Shown: piece after piece, positions 1 through 7,745 of the stretch
How positions within the stretch are numbered: the first letter of the stretch is position 1
How the letters are laid out: each line of letters opens with the position of its first letter
NCBI GenBank assembly: GCA_964575425.1
Contig: CAZNRD010000001.1
Location: 1 to 64,000, forward strand
Origin: DATEAV01 sp964575425
GTDB lineage: Bacteria; Chloroflexota; Anaerolineae; Anaerolineales; E44-bin32
DNA: 64,000 nt
Direction: 5' to 3'
Made by a program: the position numbers and the translations under genes
The notes under the pieces: generated by a model
Database searches by the model: none
The model's input: the letters and a program-made list of their open reading frames with translations, nothing else
Told to the model about the DNA's origin: nothing

Positions 1-27
1 ATCATCGAAAGAGCGATCCGTCGTTAA
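1..27 (+). CDS. Possible 3' end of a gene cut by the window edge
   Basis: Frame 1 from the first base reads IIERAIRR and then TAA at 25-27. The composition looks like an ordinary protein C-terminus, and a perfect hairpin followed by a T-rich stretch lies 54 bases downstream, where a plus-strand gene would need a terminator. A second plus frame stays open to a TAG at 50-52, so the frame cannot be fixed. Nothing can be said about function. Confidence 0.25.
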   Translation: MIERAIRR

Positions 28-80
28 CATGATTTCCGGAACGGGACACTAGCGAGTCCAGCCGCCCAGGGAGCAAGAGC

Positions 81-104
81 AGGGGCACGGAATGCCGTGC
101 CCCT
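81..104. terminator. Perfect 10-bp hairpin between convergent genes
   Basis: A 10-bp perfect stem (81-90 with 95-104) closes on a four-base AATG loop. The plus-strand side is followed by CTCGTTTTC, which resembles a rho-independent terminator for a gene entering from the left. The minus-strand side has only scattered T, but the hairpin is 22 bases past the stop of the transporter at 126 and may end that operon as well. Confidence 0.55.
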
Positions 105-125
105 CTCGTTTTCAGGATCGGCCGC

Positions 126-1517
126 TCAACTTTCGGTCGGCTTCGAGCTCGCCGCGAGGTTTCTCTGACGCAGGGCGGCTGCCTCTTCGGCCAGCCTGCG
201 GTGGACATCGCGCGTGATGGGGAACGCCGCCGCTGCCCACACCGACCCCAGAAGAAGGATGGCCGGCACCCAGGAGACCATCATACGCATCGCCGTCAGC
301 GCCGAGGACGATTGCTCGGAGGCCCCGGGACGATAGCCCGAGAACTCGAGTGTCCATCCGATGGCCAGCAGAGCCACCGAGGTTCCCAATTTCTGGATGA
401 AGGCTGATGCCCCGCCAAAGACGCCCTCCTGCCGCTGGCCGCTCTCGACTTCGATGGATTCGAGGACGTCGGCGCCCATGGCCGACGGCAGCACGTGTGC
501 GGAGGCAACGCCCAGTCCTGCCAGGAACGCGACAATGTAGACCGGCGTTGGAGTCGCGTGCGGCACCTGCCACAGCACAAGGTGCACCGCTACCCAGGAA
601 AGAGTGCACATCACAAACGCCCACTTCTTCTCGAACTTCATCGAGAGCCAATTGACCAGCGGCAGGAACAGCGTGGCGCTGGCCAGGATCACGGCCAGCA
701 CAATGGCCGAGTCCTGCTCGGCGATGCCGGCCCAGTACACGACGTAATAGGCAAATACTGCTTCGACCGCGCCGATCGCCAACCAGGAAAGCCATCCCAC
801 CAGCAGGGCCAGCCAGAAGGGGCGGTTGCGCAGGACGCCGCGCAGCGACTCGGCCAGGCCGGCCCGCTTCTTCGACTGGAACTCGGGGCGCTCGCGCACA
901 GTGAAGACGATCAGCAGGTAGGGGATCAGGCTGATGAGGCCGAGGCCAAGGCCGGCTCGGGCAAAGCCCACCCTCATGGACGGCGCGGCGTCGAACACGA
1001 AGGGGAGTGCAATTGCCGCCAGGAGCCCGACGACGATCGACACCGCCATGCGATACGTCACGATTGAGGTGCGCTCATCGCTGTCGAGTGAGAGCTCCGG
1101 CGTGAGGGCGGTGTACGGACCGATCACGAGCGTGTAGAAGAGGTCGAACAGGAAGTAGATGGCGAGATAGTAAGCCGCGCGTTGCAGCGTGTCGTCGAGC
1201 GGAGGCACGACCCAGAGCAGCGCATAGAAGCCGGCCATCGGCAGCAGCCCGCCGAGGATGAATGGACGGCGCCGGCCGAAGCGGCTGCACGTGCGATCGG
1301 AGAGCGCGCCGACCAGAGGATCGTTGATACCGTCCCAGACTCGTGCCGCCAGGAGCAGGGTGCCCGCTATCCCCGGGCGAATGCCGGCGACGTCAGTCAG
1401 GAAAAACAGGAAGTAGAAGGGGATCACTGTGCCCACGCCGACCGAGGGCATCAGTTCGCCGAGTGCGTAGATGACCTTGGTGTGACGGGGTAGCGGCGAT
1501 GGCTGCGCTGGTTTCAT
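126..1517 (-). CDS. MFS transporter, GPH (glycoside-pentoside-hexuronide:cation symporter) type
   Basis: A 463-residue polytopic membrane protein with about twelve hydrophobic segments. The N-terminal part has features typical of the MelB/GPH branch: a conserved DGINDPLVGALSDRT stretch near residues 62-76, followed by the GRRRP loop after TM2. Such proteins move sugars, glycosides or other small solutes with a cation; the substrate cannot be read here. An AAGGAG motif precedes the ATG. It is the last gene of the minus-strand operon that starts at 6926, 27 bases after the methyltransferase, so it could carry a precursor or product of that system, although a housekeeping uptake role is equally possible. 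Family assignment is firm; substrate and link to the operon are inference. Confidence 0.85.
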   Translation of the reverse strand: MKPAQPSPLPRHTKVIYALGELMPSVGVGTVIPFYFLFFLTDVAGIRPGIAGTLLLAARVWDGINDPLVGALSDRTCSRFGRRRPFILGGLLPMAGFYALLWVVPPLDDTLQRAAYYLAIYFLFDLFYTLVIGPYTALTPELSLDSDERTSIVTYRMAVSIVVGLLAAIALPFVFDAAPSMRVGFARAGLGLGLISLIPYLLIVFTVRERPEFQSKKRAGLAESLRGVLRNRPFWLALLVGWLSWLAIGAVEAVFAYYVVYWAGIAEQDSAIVLAVILASATLFLPLVNWLSMKFEKKWAFVMCTLSWVAVHLVLWQVPHATPTPVYIVAFLAGLGVASAHVLPSAMGADVLESIEVESGQRQEGVFGGASAFIQKLGTSVALLAIGWTLEFSGYRPGASEQSSSALTAMRMMVSWVPAILLLGSVWAAAAFPITRDVHRRLAEEAAALRQRNLAASSKPTES

Positions 1518-1544
1518 TGCGCGGCTCCTTCCGGTACGCCTTGC

Positions 1545-2357
1545 TCAGGATTGCTCGGGCTTCCTCCCGTAGGCGTAGAACGTCGGAACGTACAGGACGC
1601 GGTCGCCCGACCTCCAGGCGGCGGCTTCTTCGTCGATCAGGGTCTCAAAGGCCCTTCCGCTTGTCGGGAGCCCGCAGTCGAGCGCCAGGACGCCGCACTC
1701 AACTCTCAGGTCGTCGGGCGGGCGACCGGGGGTCCACTCCGCACCAAGGATGCCGGCGTGGAGGTCGACCAGCCCGGCGCCGGCAAGAAGGCCCGGCAGC
1801 CTGCGACCGATGTCGGGCACGGCTCCGAAGCGTTGCAGCGCGCGAGACTGCCTGCGGCCGAGTGAGGCAAGACGGGGCGGATGGTCGATGCGGCCGCCGT
1901 AATCCGGCTCCGCCAGGCAGAGAAGCGCACCACCAGGCCGAAGAATGCGCACCATTTCCTGGAGCAGCCTCACGGGCTGCCGGACCCAGAGCAGCAGGTA
2001 GTGAGCGATGGCTGCGTCGAAGGAATCGTCGGCGAAGGGAAGGTCATGGCCGTCGCCGTGGACAAGGCGCGTGTCGGGATCGTGGTTGCGGGCGAAGGAG
2101 AGAGACGCCCGGGAGAGATCGAGCCCCACGACCGCTCCAGCCGTGCATTGATGAAGGTCGCTTGTGATCACGCCTGTCCCGCTGCCCACTTCGAGCACGC
2201 GGCGGGCGTGGGCCAGATTCACTTGCGCGTAGGCGCGGGCGCGGACTGGTTGGGTCCACGCCGCCTGCTGCTCATAGCGCTGATGCCAGAACTCCAACGG
2301 CGGAGCCTCGTGGGGTGTCGGCCGGGTCAGGCAGCCGCGGCCCAGAGCGCAGACCAC
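1545..2357 (-). CDS. Class I SAM-dependent methyltransferase (Methyltransf_11 type)
   Basis: A 270-residue soluble protein with a Rossmann-fold methyltransferase core. Motif I VLEVGSGTGVIT lies near residues 55-66, an acidic GLDLS follows at motif II, and the LRPGGALLCLAEPDYGG segment forms the later core. The start is GTG at 2357, inside the end of the upstream pseudo-radical-SAM gene (31-base overlap), so the two are probably translationally coupled. The methyl acceptor is unknown. Its place directly after two PqqD/radical-SAM paralogues suggests it acts on the same target or a derived small molecule; methyltransferases are common tailoring enzymes in RiPP loci. A general housekeeping methyltransferase swept into the operon remains possible. 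Confidence 0.85.
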   Translation of the reverse strand: MVCALGRGCLTRPTPHEAPPLEFWHQRYEQQAAWTQPVRARAYAQVNLAHARRVLEVGSGTGVITSDLHQCTAGAVVGLDLSRASLSFARNHDPDTRLVHGDGHDLPFADDSFDAAIAHYLLLWVRQPVRLLQEMVRILRPGGALLCLAEPDYGGRIDHPPRLASLGRRQSRALQRFGAVPDIGRRLPGLLAGAGLVDLHAGILGAEWTPGRPPDDLRVECGVLALDCGLPTSGRAFETLIDEEAAAWRSGDRVLYVPTFYAYGRKPEQS

Positions 2358-3481
2358 GAATCCCGCAGCGCGTTTCCGAGAACCCGACCGATCCCCTGCG
2401 CCGGAAGGACGTCGCCGTCCGGTTCGACGTACAGGGATGCGTGCGTTGGATGCTCAGGGGGTAGGTCGAGTTCGAGGCTGATCGGATTGATGGCGGCGTA
2501 GGGGGCGGGAAGGTCCCACACCAGGTCCAGCCCCAAGTTGGCGGCGAAGTCACGGGCCTCGGAAAGCCTCTGCGCCGTCTCGGGGCTACGATCGGTCGCC
2601 GAGAGCGAGAGGTTCAGCAATCCCATATCCGCCAGATGGCGAATGGGCGTGGCGAGGTCCTGGGATGGTGTTGGAGTAAGGGTGAGATGGGCGGCGGTGA
2701 AGACATCGCTGGCGAGCGCCGCTCGCAGACCGTCGAGAGTGGCTGGATCGTCCATCTCGACGGCGACGAGGATGTGGTCCAGTCCTGCCTGACTGAGGGC
2801 GGTCATGAGTGCCGGTTCGGCCAGACGGCGTCCGTCGGTGAGCAGGCCGGTGACCTGGCCGAGGCGTTCGGCGTGCTCGATCAGGGCAACAAGGTCGGCG
2901 CGCAGCGTGGGCTCGCCGCCGGCGAAGGTCACGTGCGGGATTCCGGCCCCCCAGGCCGACGTCAGAATCTGCTGCCATTCCTCTGAGGTCAACTCACGGT
3001 CGACGCGCTTCCGAGCCAGACGGTCGAAGGCGCCTCCCGGGCCAATGCGGTAGGTGAGGGCGAGGTCAAGGCGGAGGGGTGACGATGGGCGTGCCTCGTG
3101 CGGTTCGCGGCGTTCGAGGTCGAGGAACTGCACGGGATCGAGCTCGGGAGTGGTGGCCAGCGTGAGGACCTGCTCGCGAAGCCACTGCTGGTCGCGGCGC
3201 GCGCGCCGGAAGCCGACCCGGTAGCGCGCCGCCACGGCGCGTGCGGCCGCCTCTTCGCTGGCGCCGCGAATCCACTCGTAGGCGTGAGCGGCGGCGGTCG
3301 GGTTAAGGTGCAGGATGATGGAGGCGTTGACGATCAGGACCCCTGAGCCGTCCGGCTCGAGGCGCAAGTGAAGCCGAAAGGGACGGGCTGCGTCTGGCGG
3401 GGGTCCGAAGTGGTACAGTCCGGGTGAAATCGGCGCCGGGGAGGCTTTGCTGGGCAAGAAGCGTGCGAGGCGTGAGGTCAT
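2327..3481 (-). CDS. Pseudo-radical-SAM protein with N-terminal PqqD-like domain, no cysteines
   Basis: A 384-residue paralogue of the radical SAM enzyme just upstream (3501-4841). Residues about 35-110 form a PqqD-like domain (RLHLRLEPDGSG, then a helical part); residues about 136-350 align with the radical SAM core and 348-380 with the start of SPASM. The enzyme's TYRCNNDCPHC is replaced by TYRIGPGGAFD, so the three cluster cysteines become I146, G150 and D153. The SPASM segment MCVEPDGNVIPC becomes LYVEPDGDVLP followed by Ala. I find no cysteine anywhere, yet AGGEPTLR and the fold-defining segments persist. It cannot bind a 4Fe-4S cluster through cysteine, so a structural, targeting or regulatory partner role is likely. 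AGGAG lies 8 bases before the ATG; the gap to the upstream gene is 19 bases. Confidence 0.85.
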   Translation of the reverse strand: MTSRLARFLPSKASPAPISPGLYHFGPPPDAARPFRLHLRLEPDGSGVLIVNASIILHLNPTAAAHAYEWIRGASEEAAARAVAARYRVGFRRARRDQQWLREQVLTLATTPELDPVQFLDLERREPHEARPSSPLRLDLALTYRIGPGGAFDRLARKRVDRELTSEEWQQILTSAWGAGIPHVTFAGGEPTLRADLVALIEHAERLGQVTGLLTDGRRLAEPALMTALSQAGLDHILVAVEMDDPATLDGLRAALASDVFTAAHLTLTPTPSQDLATPIRHLADMGLLNLSLSATDRSPETAQRLSEARDFAANLGLDLVWDLPAPYAAINPISLELDLPPEHPTHASLYVEPDGDVLPAQGIGRVLGNALRDSWSALWAAAA

Positions 3482-3500
3482 GAGCAGGCTCCTGATCGAG

Positions 3501-4841
3501 TCACGCGGGAGCGGTCAGCGCCTGCGGTTGGGGGCGGGTGACGGAGAGCGAGAGCGGGCAGCCCCCGCCGCACTCGGTGAGCGCGGGGCATTGCGCGCAG
3601 GCTTCAGGCAGATAGCGGCGCTCGCGCAGCCAGAGCGACAGGTCGTGGTTCCAGATCGCGGGCCACGGATCACGCAGCAGGTTGCCTACGGTCTCGTGGT
3701 ACGACTGACAGGGGATGACGTTCCCATCGGGCTCGACGCACATGTTGTAGCGTGCCGCGGTGCACGCCTTGACGCCGAGTTCGAGCTGGACGGGGTCGAA
3801 GTGACAGTACTGGGTGGGCGTGTACCACACCAGGCGCATGCCCTGCCGCTCGGTCTCCTCGCGTATGGAAATGAGCAGCGGTTCAAGGGCGGATTCGGTC
3901 AGGCCGGTGCCGACGGTGGCACCGCGTCCAGCGTGGATGAGCGCATTGATGCCGACGGTGGGGACGCCGAGGTCGGCCAGGAAGCGCACGGTGTCAACGA
4001 TGGTGTGCGCGTTACTCGCAAGGAGCGTGGTGTTCGTCATCAGGTGCAGGCCTGCAGCCAGGGCGTTGCGGATGCCCTCGACCGACTGCTGCCAGGCGCC
4101 GCAGCGGGCCACCATCTCGTCGTGGATGGCGGGGTCATGGGATTCGAGCGTGGTCTGGACGTGGTCGAGGCCGGCCTTGACGAGGCGGTCGAGGTAGCCG
4201 CGGTCGGCCAGACGGCGCCCGTTGGTGAGCAGGCCGGTGATCTGGCCCAGCGACTGCGCGTGTTCGATCAAGTCCGGCAGGTCCTGGCGCAGGGTCGCTT
4301 CTCCTCCGGTGAAGCAGATGTGGGGCACGCCGACTTCCCACAGGCGATCGAGCATCGCCTTCCACGCGTCGGTTGCCAGCTCGGGGAAGGAGCGCGGCCG
4401 CGCGTTGTAGCAGTGGGGGCAGTCGTTGTTGCAGCGGTAGGTGAGGGCGAGGTCCATGCGGTAGGGCGCGGAGGGCGCCTGGGAGAAAGGGGGCAGAAGG
4501 TCGAGGCCGAGGTCGTGGATGGGGCAGGGTCCGTCAGGACGGGAGAGGTCGTCGAGTTGCTGGCGCATCGCCGCGAGGTCAGCGCGGGCGGTGTGGCCGG
4601 AGACGCGATACTGGCTTCGGAGGGCGGCGACGGCCTGGTTGTCGTCGGCGCCTTCGAGGATCAGCCAGGCGATCATCGCGGCTGTGGCGTTGAGGTGCAG
4701 AGCGCGGTCGGCGTTGATCAGGAGCAGGCCGCTGCCATCGGGCTCGAGGCGGAGGTGGAGGCGCGCCTCGCCGGCTGGGGTGCGGCGCTGGTAGGCGTGG
4801 AGGCCGGGCTGTGGAGGCGCGACGGGTGAACGGCGTGCCAT
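3501..4841 (-). CDS. Radical SAM/SPASM protein maturase with N-terminal PqqD-like domain
   Basis: A 446-residue protein from the ATG at 4841. Residues about 25-100 form a PqqD-like domain, the fold used as a RiPP recognition element. The radical SAM core carries CxxxCxxC as C137, C141 and C144 in LALTYRCNNDCPHCYNA, and the GGE motif at FTGGEATLR (178-185). A C-terminal SPASM domain supplies C360, C368, C378, C415, C418, C424 and C428, expected to hold auxiliary Fe-S clusters. PqqE and sactipeptide/ranthipeptide maturases share this layout. The frame stays open upstream, but the start chosen lies 8 bases after the DUF2207 stop, with the Shine-Dalgarno overlapping that stop (TGAGGAAGGGC then ATG). 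Expected reaction: SAM-dependent radical chemistry on a peptide, most plausibly the neighbouring Cys-Ala tail (inference). Confidence 0.9.
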   Translation of the reverse strand: MARRSPVAPPQPGLHAYQRRTPAGEARLHLRLEPDGSGLLLINADRALHLNATAAMIAWLILEGADDNQAVAALRSQYRVSGHTARADLAAMRQQLDDLSRPDGPCPIHDLGLDLLPPFSQAPSAPYRMDLALTYRCNNDCPHCYNARPRSFPELATDAWKAMLDRLWEVGVPHICFTGGEATLRQDLPDLIEHAQSLGQITGLLTNGRRLADRGYLDRLVKAGLDHVQTTLESHDPAIHDEMVARCGAWQQSVEGIRNALAAGLHLMTNTTLLASNAHTIVDTVRFLADLGVPTVGINALIHAGRGATVGTGLTESALEPLLISIREETERQGMRLVWYTPTQYCHFDPVQLELGVKACTAARYNMCVEPDGNVIPCQSYHETVGNLLRDPWPAIWNHDLSLWLRERRYLPEACAQCPALTECGGGCPLSLSVTRPQPQALTAPA

Positions 4842-4849
4842 GCCCTTCC

Positions 4850-6541
4850 TCAGCGCCCTCCACCGGCGCAGGCGCAGGCGCAGCCAGCGCATGCACAGGC
4901 GCAGGCACAGGAGTGGCCACCGCCTCCGCCGCCCCGGTAACTGCCGCTGCTGCGCGATGGGGGCGGCGGCGGATTGGTTCGGCTGGTCACGCCGCTGGTG
5001 AACGCCAGCACGTTGCCGACCAGATTGCCTGCGGCGTTCTGGACGCCCCGGACGAGCGAGGCGGCGAAGTCGGCGCCGGGCAGGTGCGGCATGGAGACCG
5101 AGGGGCCCGTCGCGCTGGGACGGGCGCTCGTGGCTGCTGGGCGGGTTGCCTTTGGCGTCGGGCTGCTGACCGTTGAGGGACGATAGTTGCCCCACCACAC
5201 TGGCACGAACACCGGCCCTTGCTGGAAGGTCCGGCGTGTGCGATCCTCGAAGTCGCGGTCGAGCATGGTCCATTCCAGACCTTCGTCGAATCGCTGGGAG
5301 CGGATTTCGGGCGTTCCCGCCTTCTCCACTTCTTCCCAGGCTTTCTTCGTGATGGCCTGGTAGTAGGCGCGTGTCTCGGGAAGGCTGAAGCCCTTCATCT
5401 TCTTCTTCACCGCGCTGACGAGGTCGATGACGACGGCCTGCAGGGCCTTCTGGCGCTCGCGCGAGTTGGTCTTGACGACGGAGTCGAGGAACGCCTCTTC
5501 GTAGTTGCGCAGCCCTTCGGGCGTGGGGGCAAGGCGTTCGACGGTGAGGGGGGTTTCCCTGGTGACGCGGGCGGCGTTTTTCTTCAGGACGCTGAAGAGG
5601 ATCATGGTGAGGACGCGGTCGAGGGGTGTTTCGAGCAGCACGGCGGCCTCGGCGGCTGTGAGGCCGCGCTTGATGCCGTGACCTTCGATGGCGATCTTGG
5701 GGGGCAGGTAGGCGAGCTTGCGCCGGCGGTCTAGCGTGATGGCGAGGCCGATCCAGAAGGCCAAGAAGAGGGCAAAGCCACCCACGCAGAGCAGCGGCAG
5801 GAGCACCTCGGCGGAGATACCGAGCTGCTGGAACAGGTTGGGCTGGGCGACCGCTGTCTGCGGGACGTACTGTGCAGGGAAGGCCACGCCGAACTCATAC
5901 TGCGTATAGCCATTTGCTGCCCTGTCCCGCCACACGTACGTGACACGACCTTCCTCGTCCAACTCCGTGGCGGGTTCTTGCTGGGGCCAGCCGCGCGGCG
6001 GGCTGAACCAGCGGCCTTCGCCGGGCTGGACGTCTGGCGGCAGGTGGATGGTGACGGTCAGGTCGGTCGTGCCGTGCACAGAATCGGAGTCGAACCACGT
6101 GGGAGAGAAGACCGCACTGACGTACCCGGCAGGCTCGGTTGTGGAGAAGAGCACATTCTCGACACGGCCGATGACGACCTGGACCACGCCGGTGCTGCCA
6201 GGACGGATGGCGTTGACACCGAGCCCCAGCTCGATGCCCGGGGAGACGTATTCCGAGGGCGCGATGTGGCCAATTGGGCGGCCGTCAACGGTCGCGGAGA
6301 TCGCCGACAAATCGTACTGGTCGTTCGGCAGGCCGACATCCACGTAGTCGATGGGCGAGGCGAACGAATCGTTGGTGAAGACGAAGGTGTAGACCAGGCG
6401 CAGGGTCCCGTCGGATTGCCAGTAGGCGTCAACGTTCTCGCGGTCGAGGCTGAAGGAGTAAGTCTGCGCCTGCGCGGTCGAGGCGGGCAGGAGCGGCGTC
6501 AGCAGCGCGGCGGCGAGGGCGAGGCGAGTGAGGGTTCTCAT
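4850..6541 (-). CDS. DUF2207-type membrane protein with C-terminal Gly-rich and Cys-Ala tail
   Basis: A 563-residue protein. Residues 1-25 look like a signal peptide ending STAQAQ; 26-230 form a beta-rich ectodomain with the DUF2207 pattern; about 245-270 is a transmembrane helix; 271-450 is a soluble, probably cytosolic helical domain; 451-530 is a Ser/Thr/Pro-rich linker. The tail has six glycines, then His543-Ser544 and the tract CACACACAGCACACA (C545, 547, 549, 551, 554, 556, 558), ending GGGR. The only other cysteine noticed is C252 in the membrane helix. The tail is predicted on the cytosolic side, accessible to the radical SAM pair encoded immediately downstream (8-base gap). It is the best candidate substrate of that pair. 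A CCGGAGGC Shine-Dalgarno precedes the ATG, 13 bases after the zinc-ribbon gene. Confidence 0.85.
   Translation of the reverse strand: MRTLTRLALAAALLTPLLPASTAQAQTYSFSLDRENVDAYWQSDGTLRLVYTFVFTNDSFASPIDYVDVGLPNDQYDLSAISATVDGRPIGHIAPSEYVSPGIELGLGVNAIRPGSTGVVQVVIGRVENVLFSTTEPAGYVSAVFSPTWFDSDSVHGTTDLTVTIHLPPDVQPGEGRWFSPPRGWPQQEPATELDEEGRVTYVWRDRAANGYTQYEFGVAFPAQYVPQTAVAQPNLFQQLGISAEVLLPLLCVGGFALFLAFWIGLAITLDRRRKLAYLPPKIAIEGHGIKRGLTAAEAAVLLETPLDRVLTMILFSVLKKNAARVTRETPLTVERLAPTPEGLRNYEEAFLDSVVKTNSRERQKALQAVVIDLVSAVKKKMKGFSLPETRAYYQAITKKAWEEVEKAGTPEIRSQRFDEGLEWTMLDRDFEDRTRRTFQQGPVFVPVWWGNYRPSTVSSPTPKATRPAATSARPSATGPSVSMPHLPGADFAASLVRGVQNAAGNLVGNVLAFTSGVTSRTNPPPPPSRSSGSYRGGGGGGHSCACACACAGCACACAGGGR
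4865..4909 (-). repeat. Cys-Ala codon tract (15 residues, seven cysteines)
   Basis: Translated on the minus strand this region is CACACACAGCACACA, residues 545-559 of the DUF2207 protein. Cys codons mix TGC and TGT and Ala codons mix GCC, GCA and GCT. It is therefore not a pure DNA repeat, which argues that the amino-acid pattern rather than DNA slippage is being kept. A single Gly (553) splits four and three Cys-Ala units. Confidence 0.9.
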
Positions 6542-6554
6542 GCGGCGCCTCCGG

Positions 6555-6926
6555 TCACCATTTCGGTTCTTCGGCCAGTTGGTAGCTTGTGCCGCAGTAG
6601 GGGCAGGAGACGACCGGCGCGCCGGCCACCATCTTGACGTTGTCCGCTGTCAGCGCCCCGCCGCAGTTCCGGCAGCTGAGCTTCTCCAGGTTGACGTCCC
6701 CCGAGAGATCGATCTTCTGGATGATCTCGACCTGGCCTTCCGCGGCCTTGCGGCGCGAGGCGAACCAGATGAGCAGGAAGGCCATGGCCGCCATGACCAG
6801 GCCGACCACGATCCATCCGCCCCCCTGGCCCGCGGCCTGAGGGCTGAAGGCGCCCCAGATAAACAGCACGCCGAAGAAGAGCAGTACCGCCGCCGCGAGA
6901 TAGGCGATGATTCGTCCTGCAGACAT
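6555..6926 (-). CDS. Two-TM protein with C-terminal zinc ribbon
   Basis: A 123-residue protein with membrane helices at about 7-26 and 38-57, then a cytosolic tail holding two CxxC pairs (C85/C88 in SCRNCGG and C108/C111 in SCPYCGTSY). That spacing is typical of a zinc ribbon. An AGGGG Shine-Dalgarno lies just before the ATG. It is the first gene of the minus-strand operon, 13 bases before the DUF2207 gene, and a promoter can be seen upstream at 6956-6984. The family is not one I can name. Being a small membrane protein beside a larger membrane protein with a modified-looking tail, it may be a partner or assembly factor; that is inference from position only. Confidence 0.75.
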   Translation of the reverse strand: MSAGRIIAYLAAAVLLFFGVLFIWGAFSPQAAGQGGGWIVVGLVMAAMAFLLIWFASRRKAAEGQVEIIQKIDLSGDVNLEKLSCRNCGGALTADNVKMVAGAPVVSCPYCGTSYQLAEEPKW

Positions 6927-6955
6927 GACCCCTCCCGGATTCCCGATACGGCTTC

Positions 6956-6984
6956 AGTGTAACACTGGCAGGGTTACGGGACAA
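6956..6984 (-). promoter_or_regulatory. Promoter for the radical SAM/Cys-Ala operon
   Basis: On the minus strand TTGTCC (6984-6979) and TACACT (6961-6956) are 17 bases apart. The ATG at 6926 follows about 30 bases later with an AGGGG ribosome site. This would drive all six genes from 6926 to 126. Confidence 0.55.
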
Positions 6985-7068
6985 CTGACAAGCGGCTGAC
7001 GGACACCCGAGGCCGCTCCTCACGGAATCCGGGACTCCCTCGCGCCTTCCGGATGCCGGCTCTCTCCC

Positions 7069-7097
7069 TTTCGCCCGCGCTCGCCCTCGGCTAGAAT
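7069..7097 (+). promoter_or_regulatory. Promoter for the phospholipid module
   Basis: TTTCGC (7069-7074) and TAGAAT (7092-7097) have a 17-base spacer; the -10 is close to consensus and the -35 is weak. The ATG at 7119 follows a GGGAGGAGG ribosome site. Confidence 0.4.
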
Positions 7098-7118
7098 CGC
7101 GGTGCCGCGGGAGGAGGC

Positions 7119-7745
7119 ATGGCCAACTGGATCACCTTGAGCCGGTTCCCCGGGCTGCTGGTGTTCATGCTGATGTTGTACCTCGGCGGCCCTGCAGTCC
7201 GGGTGATCTCGGTGCCGTTTCTGTTCCTGCTCCTGATGCTGGACACGGTCGACGGTATGGTGGCCCGGGCGCGGGGTCAGTCCAGCCTGATCGGCAGCGT
7301 CCTCGACATCGCGGCGGACCGCACCTACGAGCTGGTCCTGTGGGTGGCGCTGGCGGATCTGGACCTAATCCCCGTGGCCATCCCGCTGATCGTCATTGGG
7401 CGCACGACACTCACCGACGCCCTGCGCAGCATCGGCGTCAGCCAGGGGTTGCGGCCGTTCGAACAGCACCGATCCCGCCTGGGCAGATTCATCGTCGCCT
7501 CGCCGTGGATGCGTACATCGTACAGCGTCACGAAGATCACGGCGTTCTGCGGCCTGACCCTGGCGCTTGCGCTTTCGGGCTATGCTGCCGGCAGCGCAGC
7601 GCAGCGGGCTTCGGCCGTCCTGCTCGAAGTGTTCCGGGCGGTGGCCTGGGCTGCGACTGTGCTGTGTCTGGTGCGCGGGCTGCCGGTGATTCTGGGGGCA
7701 GCCCGGCGCAACCTCGCGTCTCGCGGAGAGCACGCCGAGCCATGA
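7119..7745 (+). CDS. CDP-alcohol phosphatidyltransferase family protein
   Basis: A 208-residue integral membrane enzyme. It carries the full family signature D-x2-DG-x2-AR-x8-G-x3-D-x3-D, split here as DTVDGMVARARG followed by GSVLDIAADR, around residues 48-73. These residues bind the CDP-alcohol and two metal ions and join it to a second alcohol such as glycerol-3-phosphate, inositol phosphate or serine. The acceptor cannot be told from sequence. It overlaps the following acyltransferase by four bases (ATGA), which in turn overlaps a PAP2 phosphatase gene, so the three should act in one lipid pathway. The arrangement recalls the actinobacterial phosphatidylinositol-mannoside gene group, but no mannosyltransferase is present here. 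Confidence 0.88.
   Translation: MANWITLSRFPGLLVFMLMLYLGGPAVRVISVPFLFLLLMLDTVDGMVARARGQSSLIGSVLDIAADRTYELVLWVALADLDLIPVAIPLIVIGRTTLTDALRSIGVSQGLRPFEQHRSRLGRFIVASPWMRTSYSVTKITAFCGLTLALALSGYAAGSAAQRASAVLLEVFRAVAWAATVLCLVRGLPVILGAARRNLASRGEHAEP

Noticed and set aside
3447..4829. A 460-codon plus-strand open frame opposite the radical SAM gene
   Set aside because: It is antisense to a gene with complete catalytic motifs, has no domain signal, and its composition mirrors GC-rich third positions of the true gene. Many such shadows occur across the window.
4865..4909. Cys-Ala tract as a DNA microsatellite
   Set aside because: Codons are mixed, so there is no uniform DNA repeat unit.
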